A stretch of 45,018 nucleotides of DNA, taken from contig JAPOWH010000025.1 of the NCBI GenBank assembly GCA_026707735.1, positions 1 through 45,018 on the forward strand, given 5' to 3'. The notes under the pieces were generated by a model. That model saw only the letters and a list, made by a program, of their open reading frames with translations, was not told where the DNA came from and did no database searches. Every line of letters starts with the position of its first letter. Positions within the stretch are counted from its first letter, which is position 1. The stretch is from Gammaproteobacteria bacterium (lineage in GTDB: Bacteria; Pseudomonadota; Gammaproteobacteria; Pseudomonadales; Azotimanducaceae). A program made the translations under genes and the position numbers. Shown here piece after piece: positions 1 through 8,335 of the stretch.

Positions 1-78
1 AGTACCTTTCAGCTGCATTGAACCATTCCTCGCTTGTCAAACTGGTTGCATGAATTTTAATAAATTAACCTAAAATGC

Positions 79-106
79 TTGTATTCAATGCTTTTATATG
101 TATAAT
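79..106 (+). promoter_or_regulatory. candidate promoter of the transposase
   Basis: A perfect -10 box TATAAT lies at 101-106, with a TTGTAT -35-like box at 79-84 and a 16-base spacer, in an AT-rich stretch. Transcription from it would start almost at the ATG at 115, giving a nearly leaderless message, which would fit the low expression usual for transposases. This is pattern matching only. Confidence 0.4.
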
Positions 107-114
107 AAATCATT

Positions 115-999
115 ATGAATACACTACCAAGACACACAAGAACCCTGGTGCTCAACCTTCTGGTCGAAGGCATGAGCATCCGATCCACAGCTAGAGTTGC
201 CAAGGTATCCCGCAACACAGTCACCAAGCTCCTGATTGATGCTGGCAAGGCATGCAGCGAGTATCAGGACAAGGCACTGCGAGACCTGCCATGCACACGC
301 ATGGAAGTCGATGAGATTTGGAGCTTTGTCTATGCCAAGGAGAAGAATGTCATCCGTGCCAAGAATGCACCTGAAGAAGCAGGTGATGTGTGGACATGGA
401 CTGCCATATGCGCTGACACCAAGCTGGTTCCCTCATGGCGAATTGGTGACCGCACCAGTGCCACAGGCATTGAGTTCATGGACGACCTGCGATCACGACT
501 GGCCAACAGAGTGCAACTCACCAGTGACGGGCACAGGGCTTACTTGGATGCAGTCGAGGGAGCATTCGGTGGCGATGTGGACTATGCCCAGCTGGTGAAA
601 ATCTATGGCACGACACCGGAGCCCGATTCAACAACACGCTACAGCCCAAGCCAATGCGTTGGTGCAAGGAAGCAAGTGGTCAGTGGTGATCCTGACAGGA
701 ACCTTGTATCGACATCCTATGTCGAGCGACAGAATTTGACCATGCGAATGAGCATGCGACGGTTCACCCGATTGACCAATGCCTTCAGCAAGAAGCTGGA
801 GAACCATGCGCATGCAGTGGCACTCCACTTCATGCACTACAATTTCTGCCGATTGCACCAAACATTGAAAATGACCCCTGCAATGAAGGCAGGTGTCACA
901 GACAGAATTTGGGAAATTAGCGACCTTGTGGATCTGGTCGAGAAGGCACAGCCTGCACCCAAGAAGCGTGGTCCCTACAAGAAGCGAAATTCAAACTGA
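115..999 (+). CDS. IS1-family-like DDE transposase
   Basis: This 294-residue protein would catalyse movement of the surrounding insertion sequence. Residues 15-45 form a helix-turn-helix (motif around SIRSTARVAKVSRNT). The likely catalytic acids are D66 in VDEIWSF, D138 in LTSDGHRAY and E204 in SYVERQN, the spacing and contexts of IS1-type DDE transposases. A basic tail rich in K and R (residues 283-292) closes the protein. It is encoded in one uninterrupted frame, unlike classical IS1, which needs a frameshift between InsA and InsB. The last 25 bases overlap the end of the converging restriction gene. It appears intact. Confidence 0.85.
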   Translation: MNTLPRHTRTLVLNLLVEGMSIRSTARVAKVSRNTVTKLLIDAGKACSEYQDKALRDLPCTRMEVDEIWSFVYAKEKNVIRAKNAPEEAGDVWTWTAICADTKLVPSWRIGDRTSATGIEFMDDLRSRLANRVQLTSDGHRAYLDAVEGAFGGDVDYAQLVKIYGTTPEPDSTTRYSPSQCVGARKQVVSGDPDRNLVSTSYVERQNLTMRMSMRRFTRLTNAFSKKLENHAHAVALHFMHYNFCRLHQTLKMTPAMKAGVTDRIWEISDLVDLVEKAQPAPKKRGPYKKRNSN

Positions 1000-3900
1000 G
1001 CCACTACCAAAAATGCAGCTAGAGGACGTGTAAAGTATGCACCGTCGCTGTCTTGGTCCCCCATTACACGATTGAACAAGGGACCCGCATGGTCCATTCC
1101 CATGTCTGCATAAGTCTGTGCTATACGCTCCGCTTCGCCGGCTATATGATGCAGTGCCCTTTCAAGTCCCGCTAGCCGGCCGGATTCATCTTCAATTGTG
1201 TCCAGTAGTTCGACGGCGGGTTCAAATACAGTTTTGTAGTCATGGGACAATATGCTATTCCAACACCTCCGAAGAAATGAAACCAGGTCTGGATGATGTT
1301 GTGCCTCTGCCAGTTTTCTTCGCGTGTCGATGTAGCCGGTTTGGTCGATACGTTGTTGCATCATCGCAGCATTCATCAAGATTAAGCTAGCGACAGTTGA
1401 AGCGTTCGCGCGCTTTTTGCTCTTGTCGTTCTTGAGGCGATCATAACCAAAGTGCTGCGCAAGAATTGGTTCGAGATTGTCAGTTTCGAGGTGCCTAGCA
1501 GCTTCGTTGACTGACGCTTGAAGAACGTTTAGGTCTCGATCCACACGATTGATTCGCAATCCTGATTCTTTCAAGAGGTTCAATCGAATAGCCTTCTCGT
1601 TGCCAGTTGCATCTGCCAATCGAAGGAGTCTAAATCCTGCCGTTTCAGGTTTCGATTTGCGTTTCTTTTTGCGCTTGACATGCTTGCGGCCAAAATTGTC
1701 ATTGATCATTTTGGCCATTCGTTCCCGGCACTTCTTTAAGTCGATTGCTCCTCGTGCTCCGTCCTTAGCCTTGGTACGCTGCACAGCATCTTCTCGAATC
1801 TCGACCGAACCGTCCTTGAGCTTGCCTGTAATCATCAATCCGGGTTCGGAAATTTGCCAGTTTCTCCTACTTCTGTTTGCAAGTTTGACTAACCCAGCCT
1901 GCCGAGGTGTGGTCTCCTCAGTTGCAACTTTGTTGATTAGGTCATATACATCTCCACTCGCCCCTTCATGTTCGTAGTACTCGATCTTGTTGCTCTCATT
2001 GACAACTGCAACCAAATTTCGAGTGACCTTGGGGTCTGCTGGCAGATAGAAATTTATTAGGTGTTCCAGATCGGTCTCGATCCTTCCGTCGTGTGCACGC
2101 AGCGCGAGGAGTATCTCTCCGAGTTCGGTCCATCCTTCAGCCATACTGCTCGTGCTCAACCAACTTTCGGGATCTACATTCGGAGGGATGAGCACTGGGC
2201 ATATGATGTAGCCGACCTCTTTACCTGGCGAAGTTCTCATTGCACGACCCACTGCCTGTATGACATCGATAGGGCTCTTTCGCGGTTCCAGGAATGCAAC
2301 AGCATTGAGTGCGGGTGAGTCCGTTCCTTCTCCAAAAATTCCAACATTGAGAATTCCAAAGGGTTCTTCCGTACTGCTTAGGCTGAGTTCTTGCAGTGCG
2401 TGCTGGCGTCGTGTTACATTTGCGGACGCATCCAAGTGCCTCAGACTATACTTCGCAGCACTTTGCTCGATTTCGTTCTTTGCAAACCATTTTGATATGA
2501 AGTCGTGTACTTCAGGCTGGGATAGGCTTTTTGCCATGTTCTTGGATTTCTCAATTGTGTTCATGAAAGCAATACAGGAACCAATGGATACGTTTCCTTT
2601 GCTTTCATCAAGGGTGGCCCCTGACATTGCCAGCGCAAAAGACAGTCCTCTAAGGTAATGGGCTGTCTTGAGCGACTCGACGGAATCGGAACGTGCCATT
2701 GATGCCAGTTTGTTTGCTTGTTCGAAAGCAGCTTCGTCGTTAATACCAACGGCAATGATCCGATAGTCGCAAAGCCAGCCGTTTCGCACCGCGTCCAGAT
2801 AAGAACGACGAGCAAGTTGCACCCCAAAAATGGATTCGTCATCCATGGTGCGAACGGCCCAGTCGTCTTTAGCCCGGCGTTGCCGCTCAATCGAATAGAC
2901 TCTTGGGGTGGCAGTCTGATATACACGAAATTTTGCTGGGAAGGCGAGTCGGTCGTGGCACAGCGTGAATTCACCGACTCGCTCTTTCGACCTCTTAGAG
3001 TTCGGACGTCGAATTCCCGCTGTACGGTGGGCTTCGTCTGCAATTAATACGTCGACTGTTGATCGGGTCCTTTCTAGTGCTTCGGCTATGCGTCGTGCAC
3101 TTTGATAGGTTCCAAAAATAATCTTGACGCGACTCTTTGCTCTTTTGGATGACATGAAGGAAGCAATTTCCTCCACTTCGGTTGTCACGCGCCCTTTCAC
3201 CTCGCTTGCACTGACAAAACTGGTGTCTCTAGTGGGATCGTTTTCAGGAAGCACGCCTTCATCCTTCTTGGTGATTCCTGCCGATTGGTCCGAACACACC
3301 GCCAATGCATCGATTTTCTCTTCGCAAAACTGCAAGTATTCTCGGCGTATTTGTGCCACCAAAGCTATGGAAGGACAGAGAACCACTGAGAGTCCGCCCG
3401 ATTCTGTAAGCTCTTCAATGATCCGCAATGAAATGCGTGTTTTTCCCGTCCCACACGGCAATATAAGCCGTCCCCGAGCCTCGCCTCTTGGACATCCTCC
3501 GGAATTGGATTCGACGTGCTCCCTGAGTCTCGACACACATTGGGCTACAACTTCATTCTGCATCTCAGTCTTGCTTGTTGAAGTTTCGTTTTGTACTAGA
3601 GCCTCTTTGAGTGCATAAAGCTCTTGCTGAACGTCACGGCCGATGATCACCATCTTCAATGGATTCGGCATTGTCAAAACTGCTTGCTGAGCATTAGCAG
3701 CTAATGGATTGTCTCCGTTTGTGACAATCCATCGCTCCTCCCAGATGTCGCTTTGTGTCATGCTCGCAAAGCTGTCAATCTCGGATTTCGTTATCTGCCT
3801 TCCCGTTCCGTCATAATTCAGCTTTCTTGACTTGCATTGAATGGCGACAAATCGCCCTGAGTCGCGAGTGCCTACGGCATCAATGCCAATGTCTTGACTT

Positions 3901-4097
3901 GATGTGTAGCCGTGAAAGTGTTCACTCTTCTTCCAACTATCCCATGACACACAACTCGAGAAGTCCCACTCCCGAATCACAGACCCGACTTTAACGGTTT
4001 CGTCTTCCAACCAAGTTCCGTCAGAATCTTTTTTGCTCCAACGCTCAATCTGACTGAGTGACTCTTCAAGTGCTCTAACCTTCGACTCCATTGACAT
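975..4097 (-). CDS. Type ISP-like restriction enzyme, nuclease-helicase part, truncated before the methyltransferase
   Basis: The 1040-residue product matches the front part of single-polypeptide type ISP restriction-modification enzymes (LlaGI/LlaBIII type, COG4889-like), which cut DNA after ATP-driven translocation. Residues 35-110 form an Mrr-like PD-(D/E)XK nuclease (D73 in GID, then QCK at 87-89). An SF2 motor follows: Walker A PCGTGKT at 214-220, DEAH at 354-357, TAT at 395-397 and QAVGRAMR at 614-621. The region after about 650 should be the helical coupler. The methyltransferase should begin at GAYFTRP (1019-1025), but the frame ends 15 residues later in sequence belonging to the adjacent insertion element. 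Full family members are about 1,500-1,600 residues. The protein is therefore probably a broken remnant without modification activity; whether the nuclease still acts is unknown. Confidence 0.8.
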   Translation of the reverse strand: MSMESKVRALEESLSQIERWSKKDSDGTWLEDETVKVGSVIREWDFSSCVSWDSWKKSEHFHGYTSSQDIGIDAVGTRDSGRFVAIQCKSRKLNYDGTGRQITKSEIDSFASMTQSDIWEERWIVTNGDNPLAANAQQAVLTMPNPLKMVIIGRDVQQELYALKEALVQNETSTSKTEMQNEVVAQCVSRLREHVESNSGGCPRGEARGRLILPCGTGKTRISLRIIEELTESGGLSVVLCPSIALVAQIRREYLQFCEEKIDALAVCSDQSAGITKKDEGVLPENDPTRDTSFVSASEVKGRVTTEVEEIASFMSSKRAKSRVKIIFGTYQSARRIAEALERTRSTVDVLIADEAHRTAGIRRPNSKRSKERVGEFTLCHDRLAFPAKFRVYQTATPRVYSIERQRRAKDDWAVRTMDDESIFGVQLARRSYLDAVRNGWLCDYRIIAVGINDEAAFEQANKLASMARSDSVESLKTAHYLRGLSFALAMSGATLDESKGNVSIGSCIAFMNTIEKSKNMAKSLSQPEVHDFISKWFAKNEIEQSAAKYSLRHLDASANVTRRQHALQELSLSSTEEPFGILNVGIFGEGTDSPALNAVAFLEPRKSPIDVIQAVGRAMRTSPGKEVGYIICPVLIPPNVDPESWLSTSSMAEGWTELGEILLALRAHDGRIETDLEHLINFYLPADPKVTRNLVAVVNESNKIEYYEHEGASGDVYDLINKVATEETTPRQAGLVKLANRSRRNWQISEPGLMITGKLKDGSVEIREDAVQRTKAKDGARGAIDLKKCRERMAKMINDNFGRKHVKRKKKRKSKPETAGFRLLRLADATGNEKAIRLNLLKESGLRINRVDRDLNVLQASVNEAARHLETDNLEPILAQHFGYDRLKNDKSKKRANASTVASLILMNAAMMQQRIDQTGYIDTRRKLAEAQHHPDLVSFLRRCWNSILSHDYKTVFEPAVELLDTIEDESGRLAGLERALHHIAGEAERIAQTYADMGMDHAGPLFNRVMGDQDSDGAYFTRPLAAFLVVAQFEFRFL

Positions 4098-5194
4098 AAT
4101 CTGCTCTCTTGCACTCCCTTTGCTGACATCGTGTGATCCGATGGATGATTCATCCCGATCAACATTGTAGAAATCCGAACCCAGACAGCAGTTGTCACTG
4201 TACGTCTAAGTGAATATTGGTTGTGTAGAGATGTGTCCACTACAGTGGGATTCACCCGGATGCTTGGATCTTCGACCTAACAAACCTATGATTGATCAGG
4301 ACAGATATTCTCTCAGGTAATCAAACAGACACAATTTACGGTTAGCGATAAGATGGCAAATGCTCTTTACCAATGAACTGACACAGAAAGTCACATTTGA
4401 GAAGGCTTAATAGGCGTCAATGCGACAAAACCTGTCGGGGGCGCTTTCAGTTCAGTCTAGTGACTTGTGCTGCGCCATCACATCGATGAATCTGAAGAAT
4501 TCTCGAATTTCTTGGCTCATTCATAATTAAGTGTTGAAGTTGGGGTAAATTAGCCCATGTTTGTTCCAAGTGATTGATTTGCAGCGTAAAGTAACTATGG
4601 ACGAACAGATATTTTCCTCTATTCTGGAATTGTTGTACTTTATGTCCTTTGAAGAGCAGGAGGAGTAGGCCCATTGGTTGCATGGCGATCGTCAGAAATG
4701 GAAGCTCTCAAGAATGTCGACCGATCGATGACCGAAGTCAGGCGGTTCGAAAGCCTGCGCTCAGCGAATGCATGGTTTTGAACCCATCAAATGGAGAAGA
4801 TTTCAACACTGAATTACAAATGAGCCAACATAGTTAGCTTCCTAAAAGAAATTGGAAACCAAAATTTCACTGGCGTTCTGAAACCCAACACCTAAGCAGT
4901 CCGATGCTGGAATCTGCTATTCCACATTGTCAGCACTCAGATCTTCGACCTCCTGAGCCACTTTGGTCTGGTTGCGTTCCAATGGAATAGCAACCGTACT
5001 CTTGAGATGTGCTCCGGCACAGCTCTGACCTTTAGAGAATTCGAAGGAACAGCAGCGGCTAGAGTCAAAGAGCTTCCTCGCCTCCATGCGGTGCCCGTTG
5101 GCTGCGCTAGTTCACAATACGCTGAGTTGAGTGGGAAGCAGATTGCAAATGACTTTGCAGCCAACCAGCGACAACCAACCCATTGTAGAAGTTC
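4098..5194. other. 1.1 kb without a recognisable gene
   Basis: Only short overlapping frames on both strands (under about 100 codons) are present, none with a recognisable domain or ribosome binding site. The part next to 4097 should contain the promoter of the restriction gene. A small interrupted palindrome, CCACT-AC-AGTGG, lies at 4237-4248, and a 5-bp hairpin (CAGGC/GCCTG) at 4739-4757. I could not identify a tRNA, a second insertion element or a gene relic. It may be decayed accessory DNA beside the broken restriction gene. Confidence 0.5.
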
Positions 5195-6610
5195 CTACTC
5201 CTGCTCAGAGTCAGTTGCTGCAGCGTATTCCCCCTGGTTGGGAACCATACGGGCGAATATCTCAAGACTCTCGTTGTCTGCGTCCGAGTCTGACAATCCT
5301 GCGCGGTAGCTGTCAGCGATAGACTCAGCTTCTTTCTGTCGACCTAGGGCATTGAGCGCCATGATGTAGTTCGCGGCAATGAAGGGGTCTTTCTTGTCCA
5401 TGTCGTACGCCTGTCGCCCCCACTTGACTGCATATTCTCTATGCTCAGCACTCTCAGACGAGGCGAGCGTGCGAGCAGCACTACCGTAGGCTGAAGCAGA
5501 CGCTGCATCTGGGGACTTTTCGAATCTCTTCTTGTAGGTTTCGAACAAGCTGTCCCAATCGTTTACCGCTTGGAAGTAAATCATTTCCAATCTGCTAGTC
5601 AGATGTTCCGGCACAAGAAGACTGCTGGGGTCACGAGCTTGCTCGTAGTCCACTGCGTGGGATAGAGGTTCGCTCCTCAAGTCTTCGATGTAGCTCACAT
5701 ATTCCTCGCTGCCATTTTGTGCAGCGTCAAGCGCTGCATACCACGTGGCATTCAGCACAAACTGACTCATCTCGGCATCTGACGAGACCACAAGAAAATC
5801 ATCAAAGTTTTCGAGTACATATTCCACAAGTGAGTCACCACGAGACGTCTTATCCTTGTAGTAGAACACCAGCTTGGCATCCTCCGGATTGGCTAGCTGG
5901 GCGTAGGGGCGACTTTCAAAATACTCTAAGGCCACTTTCTTATATTGATCGGATTCCTCGAAGTGCGCTTGCAGTGCTTCAATGTCATCTCGCGGTCGTT
6001 GTCGCAAAGAAAGTTCGACTACAGCATCCATCAGATACTGCTGCACAAACTCCTGTGATCGCTCGCCTGCGTTGTACCTAGCTTTCATGCCTTCAAATGT
6101 AGACTCTGTTTCTCCCAACATTTGGCTGAACAAAGCAATGAACTGTTCGCCGGACATGGCACTTGTCGCCCGGCTCAGTTCGACACCAGAACTGTCAAGA
6201 ATCAGGTAGGTTGGATAGGCGCCTATGTCGTAGCGAGCAGCTATTTCTGGCCCGTTCTGATCTTCGTTTTCTGCATCGAGCTTCAAGTTGACAAATCGCG
6301 CGTTGAAATACTCGCCTACTTCTTCTTCCTTGAAGACAGTCTCTTGCATCACTATGCATGGACCACACCATGTCGTATAGACGTCGACGAAGACCTTCTT
6401 GCTGTCTTCTTTAGCAAGCGCCAACGCATCTTCAAAGGTTCCCTGAAAGAAGTCAATTCCAGTGCTCTCGGCCACCTGAGGTGCCTCGTTCGATACTTCC
6501 GATGTGGCAGCTTCATTCCCGTCAGGCGGACCTGAACAACCGCTCAGTGCATACACACACAACGCTGCAACAACCAACCACGGCGCGCCTCTTGCCAAAC
6601 TATTCACCAT
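5195..6610 (-). CDS. Thioredoxin-domain lipoprotein with C-terminal helical repeats (paralogue 1)
   Basis: This 471-residue protein starts with a lipoprotein signal: hydrophobic residues 11-22, then LSGC with Cys25 as the lipidation site. A thioredoxin fold spans about 50-165, with the redox motif WCGPC (C82, C85) and the cis-proline region AYPTYLIL. The early part (KKVFVDVYTTWCGPC) resembles the Thioredoxin_7 subgroup of periplasmic disulfide reductases. The remaining 300 residues are acidic and helical, with TPR-like character near 390-450. The start is fixed by GGGAGG at 6620-6625, nine bases upstream. It is a close paralogue of the next gene upstream on the same strand (6824-8230). Thiol-disulfide exchange at the envelope is inferred; the partner is unknown. 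Confidence 0.8.
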   Translation of the reverse strand: MVNSLARGAPWLVVAALCVYALSGCSGPPDGNEAATSEVSNEAPQVAESTGIDFFQGTFEDALALAKEDSKKVFVDVYTTWCGPCIVMQETVFKEEEVGEYFNARFVNLKLDAENEDQNGPEIAARYDIGAYPTYLILDSSGVELSRATSAMSGEQFIALFSQMLGETESTFEGMKARYNAGERSQEFVQQYLMDAVVELSLRQRPRDDIEALQAHFEESDQYKKVALEYFESRPYAQLANPEDAKLVFYYKDKTSRGDSLVEYVLENFDDFLVVSSDAEMSQFVLNATWYAALDAAQNGSEEYVSYIEDLRSEPLSHAVDYEQARDPSSLLVPEHLTSRLEMIYFQAVNDWDSLFETYKKRFEKSPDAASASAYGSAARTLASSESAEHREYAVKWGRQAYDMDKKDPFIAANYIMALNALGRQKEAESIADSYRAGLSDSDADNESLEIFARMVPNQGEYAAATDSEQE

Positions 6611-6744
6611 CGTGTCGTGCCTCCCACAAGTTACATGCCCAGCAACAGAGCTTTGGCGTCAAGTTGCTAGTGGTTCCCCCAGCCACACTCATTGAATGTA
6701 CAAGGATTTGAACCCAATCTACACCATGATATTCCGATTGATAC

Positions 6745-6784
6745 GCCGTAGTTGAGTTTTTCGACCGATTGGCCGAACTACGGC
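6745..6784. repeat. 9-bp inverted repeat between the two thioredoxin genes
   Basis: GCCGTAGTT at 6745-6753 and AACTACGGC at 6776-6784 are perfect inverted arms around a 22-base loop that itself holds a weaker pairing (CGACC/GGCCG). It lies about 40 bases beyond the stop of the upstream thioredoxin gene. There is no following T-run on the minus strand, so it is not a standard intrinsic terminator. It could be an attenuator, an mRNA-stabilising hairpin or an operator. Confidence 0.45.
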
Positions 6785-6823
6785 CAAAGGAAGCGAATAA
6801 TGTTGGATTAGATAGGCAAAACT

Positions 6824-8230
6824 CTAGCCATCAGGTTGATCGGATTGTGCTTCGTCTGGTTCTTCGGTTAACCAGCCAGCTGCGATGCGATCAAATAGCG
6901 CCAATCTATCCTTGTCTGCCGCTGAGTCAGAAAGTCCACTACGGTAGGTTTCTGCAACCTGCATTAGTTCCTCATCCCGTTCTATCGCGCGCAGTGCGCT
7001 TAGATACGACACCGCGACCAAGGGATCTTTGGACTCCAGCTCAAAAGCATTCTTGCCGTACTCAACTGCCATTTCACGATGAGCTGGATCTTCAGATAGT
7101 GACAGGTCCCGCGCCGCAGAGCTGTAAAGTCTTGCCGACGCTGCATCCCCACGACTCTCAATTCGAGATTGATACACGCGCAAGAGTTCATCCCATTCTG
7201 CGCTAGCAACTAGATAGCGAATTTCCCAATTGGATTTCATATTTTCGGGTAGCAATCCGCTCCGTGGATACCGATTACGTTCAAATTCGACGGCATAGAG
7301 CAGGGGTTCTTCGTACAGTGCCTCAATGTAGCTAACGAATTTCACGTCGCCTGCCTGAGCTGCTTGGGCCACTGCGCCGAGAGTTGCATTTAGCACAAAT
7401 TGGCTTATTGCGGCATCCGAAGAAACCGCCCGGACAGCATCGTAGTTGTCAAAGACAAAATCGACGACTTCGTGCCCGCGGGGCACGCGTTCGAGGTAAT
7501 ACATGACCAACTGGACGTCTGTCTCATTGATCAGCTTTGGATAGGTGCGCTCGGCGAAGTACTCCTCTGCAATGGCTTGGTACTTTTCGAACTCTCCAAA
7601 GTACGCTTGAGTTCCTTCAAGCGTGTTGTCGGGCGATGGTCGCAAGCCAAGCTCCACCATGGCATCCAATAAATACTGCTGCACGAATTCGGGCGATCGT
7701 TCACCATTCGCAAAACGTTCCTGCAATTGCTCAAAGGACGAGCTTGATTCGCCAAGCAATTGACTAATCATGGAAACAAAGCCTTCGCCTGACATGCTTC
7801 CCGACGCTCGACTAAGCTCTGTGCCTTCGCTGTCAAGTATCAGGTAGGTTGGGTAAACCCCAATGTCATAGCGGGCTGCCAATTCCGGTCCATTTTGGGA
7901 TTCGTCTTCAGCGTCAAGCTTGTAATTGACGAATCTTGCATTGAAGTACTCACCGACCTTGGGCTCCCGAAACACGGTTTCTTGCATCACAACACATGGA
8001 CCGCACCAAATGGTGTAGACATCCACAAAGACCCGTTTATCCTGGTCCTTCGCAAGACTGAGTGCCTCTTCAAATGTTCCATGGTGAAAATGCATACCAG
8101 ATTCAGGAGTGCTAGCGGCTCCGGATTCTACGCTCTCAGCAAGGACAGGCTGCAACAAAGCGCATAGAGCCATACATGTGAACCACGCAATAGTGCACCA
8201 TTTCCTATCTGCATTGTTGGGGGGTTGCAT
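6824..8230 (-). CDS. Periplasmic thioredoxin-domain protein with C-terminal helical repeats (paralogue 2)
   Basis: This 468-residue protein is a tandem paralogue of the lipoprotein at 5195-6610, collinear over its length. The N-terminus is a Sec signal peptide (hydrophobic about 13-30, probable cleavage after VLA at 29-31) without a lipobox, so this copy should be soluble in the periplasm. The redox motif IWCGPC has C76 and C79, followed by the same YFNARFV and YPTYLIL blocks. An upstream in-frame start would add 23 residues, but a strong ribosome site (GGAGGAG, complement of 8240-8246) lies nine bases before the ATG at 8230 and the signal peptide begins right there. The C-terminal part is again acidic and TPR-like. 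Its substrate is unknown. Confidence 0.8.
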   Translation of the reverse strand: MQPPNNADRKWCTIAWFTCMALCALLQPVLAESVESGAASTPESGMHFHHGTFEEALSLAKDQDKRVFVDVYTIWCGPCVVMQETVFREPKVGEYFNARFVNYKLDAEDESQNGPELAARYDIGVYPTYLILDSEGTELSRASGSMSGEGFVSMISQLLGESSSSFEQLQERFANGERSPEFVQQYLLDAMVELGLRPSPDNTLEGTQAYFGEFEKYQAIAEEYFAERTYPKLINETDVQLVMYYLERVPRGHEVVDFVFDNYDAVRAVSSDAAISQFVLNATLGAVAQAAQAGDVKFVSYIEALYEEPLLYAVEFERNRYPRSGLLPENMKSNWEIRYLVASAEWDELLRVYQSRIESRGDAASARLYSSAARDLSLSEDPAHREMAVEYGKNAFELESKDPLVAVSYLSALRAIERDEELMQVAETYRSGLSDSAADKDRLALFDRIAAGWLTEEPDEAQSDQPDG

Positions 8231-8239
8231 CGAGTCAAT

Positions 8240-8246
8240 CTCCTCC
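8240..8246 (-). promoter_or_regulatory. Shine-Dalgarno that decides the start at 8230
   Basis: The minus strand reads GGAGGAG here, nine bases before ATG. It lies inside the longer alternative frame, and so argues that the upstream codons are not translated. Confidence 0.7.
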
Positions 8247-8335
8247 ATAACGTATTGAATTTGGGAAATATTTACTTTGTCTAGGTTCATTGTCCACAAT
8301 CACCACTCATATCGGACCGGTTGAGAGATTGCTGA

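Larger units (their letters stand above)
44..1008 (+). mobile_element. IS1-like insertion sequence (boundaries approximate)
   Basis: One complete transposase gene fills this segment. The right boundary is placed near 1008 for two reasons. The neighbouring minus-strand restriction gene loses its family-like sequence at about this point. Read on the minus strand, the segment would also begin GGTAGTGG, and I recall GG-rich ends as typical of the IS1 family. The left boundary is a guess: GGTTGCATGAATTT at 44-57 shares GGT and TGAATTT with the right end read inward, but the match is gapped. No clean long terminal inverted repeat is visible, so the true left end may differ or lie outside the window. 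Confidence 0.45.

Noticed and set aside
11-1020. AGCTGCATT at 11-19 and its complement at 1012-1020 as insertion-element ends
   Set aside because: The match stops after nine bases, no matching target duplication lies outside, and the right copy falls within codons that still fit the restriction protein (LAAF).
4739-4757. CAGGC-GGTTCGAAA-GCCTG as a tRNA T-arm
   Set aside because: The loop is nine rather than seven bases and no acceptor, D or anticodon arms could be placed around it.
4447-5309. Short frames on both strands (4447-4683, 4649-4837, 4937-5164, 5007-5309) as genes
   Set aside because: They overlap each other, lack ribosome sites and show no recognisable domain or signal peptide.
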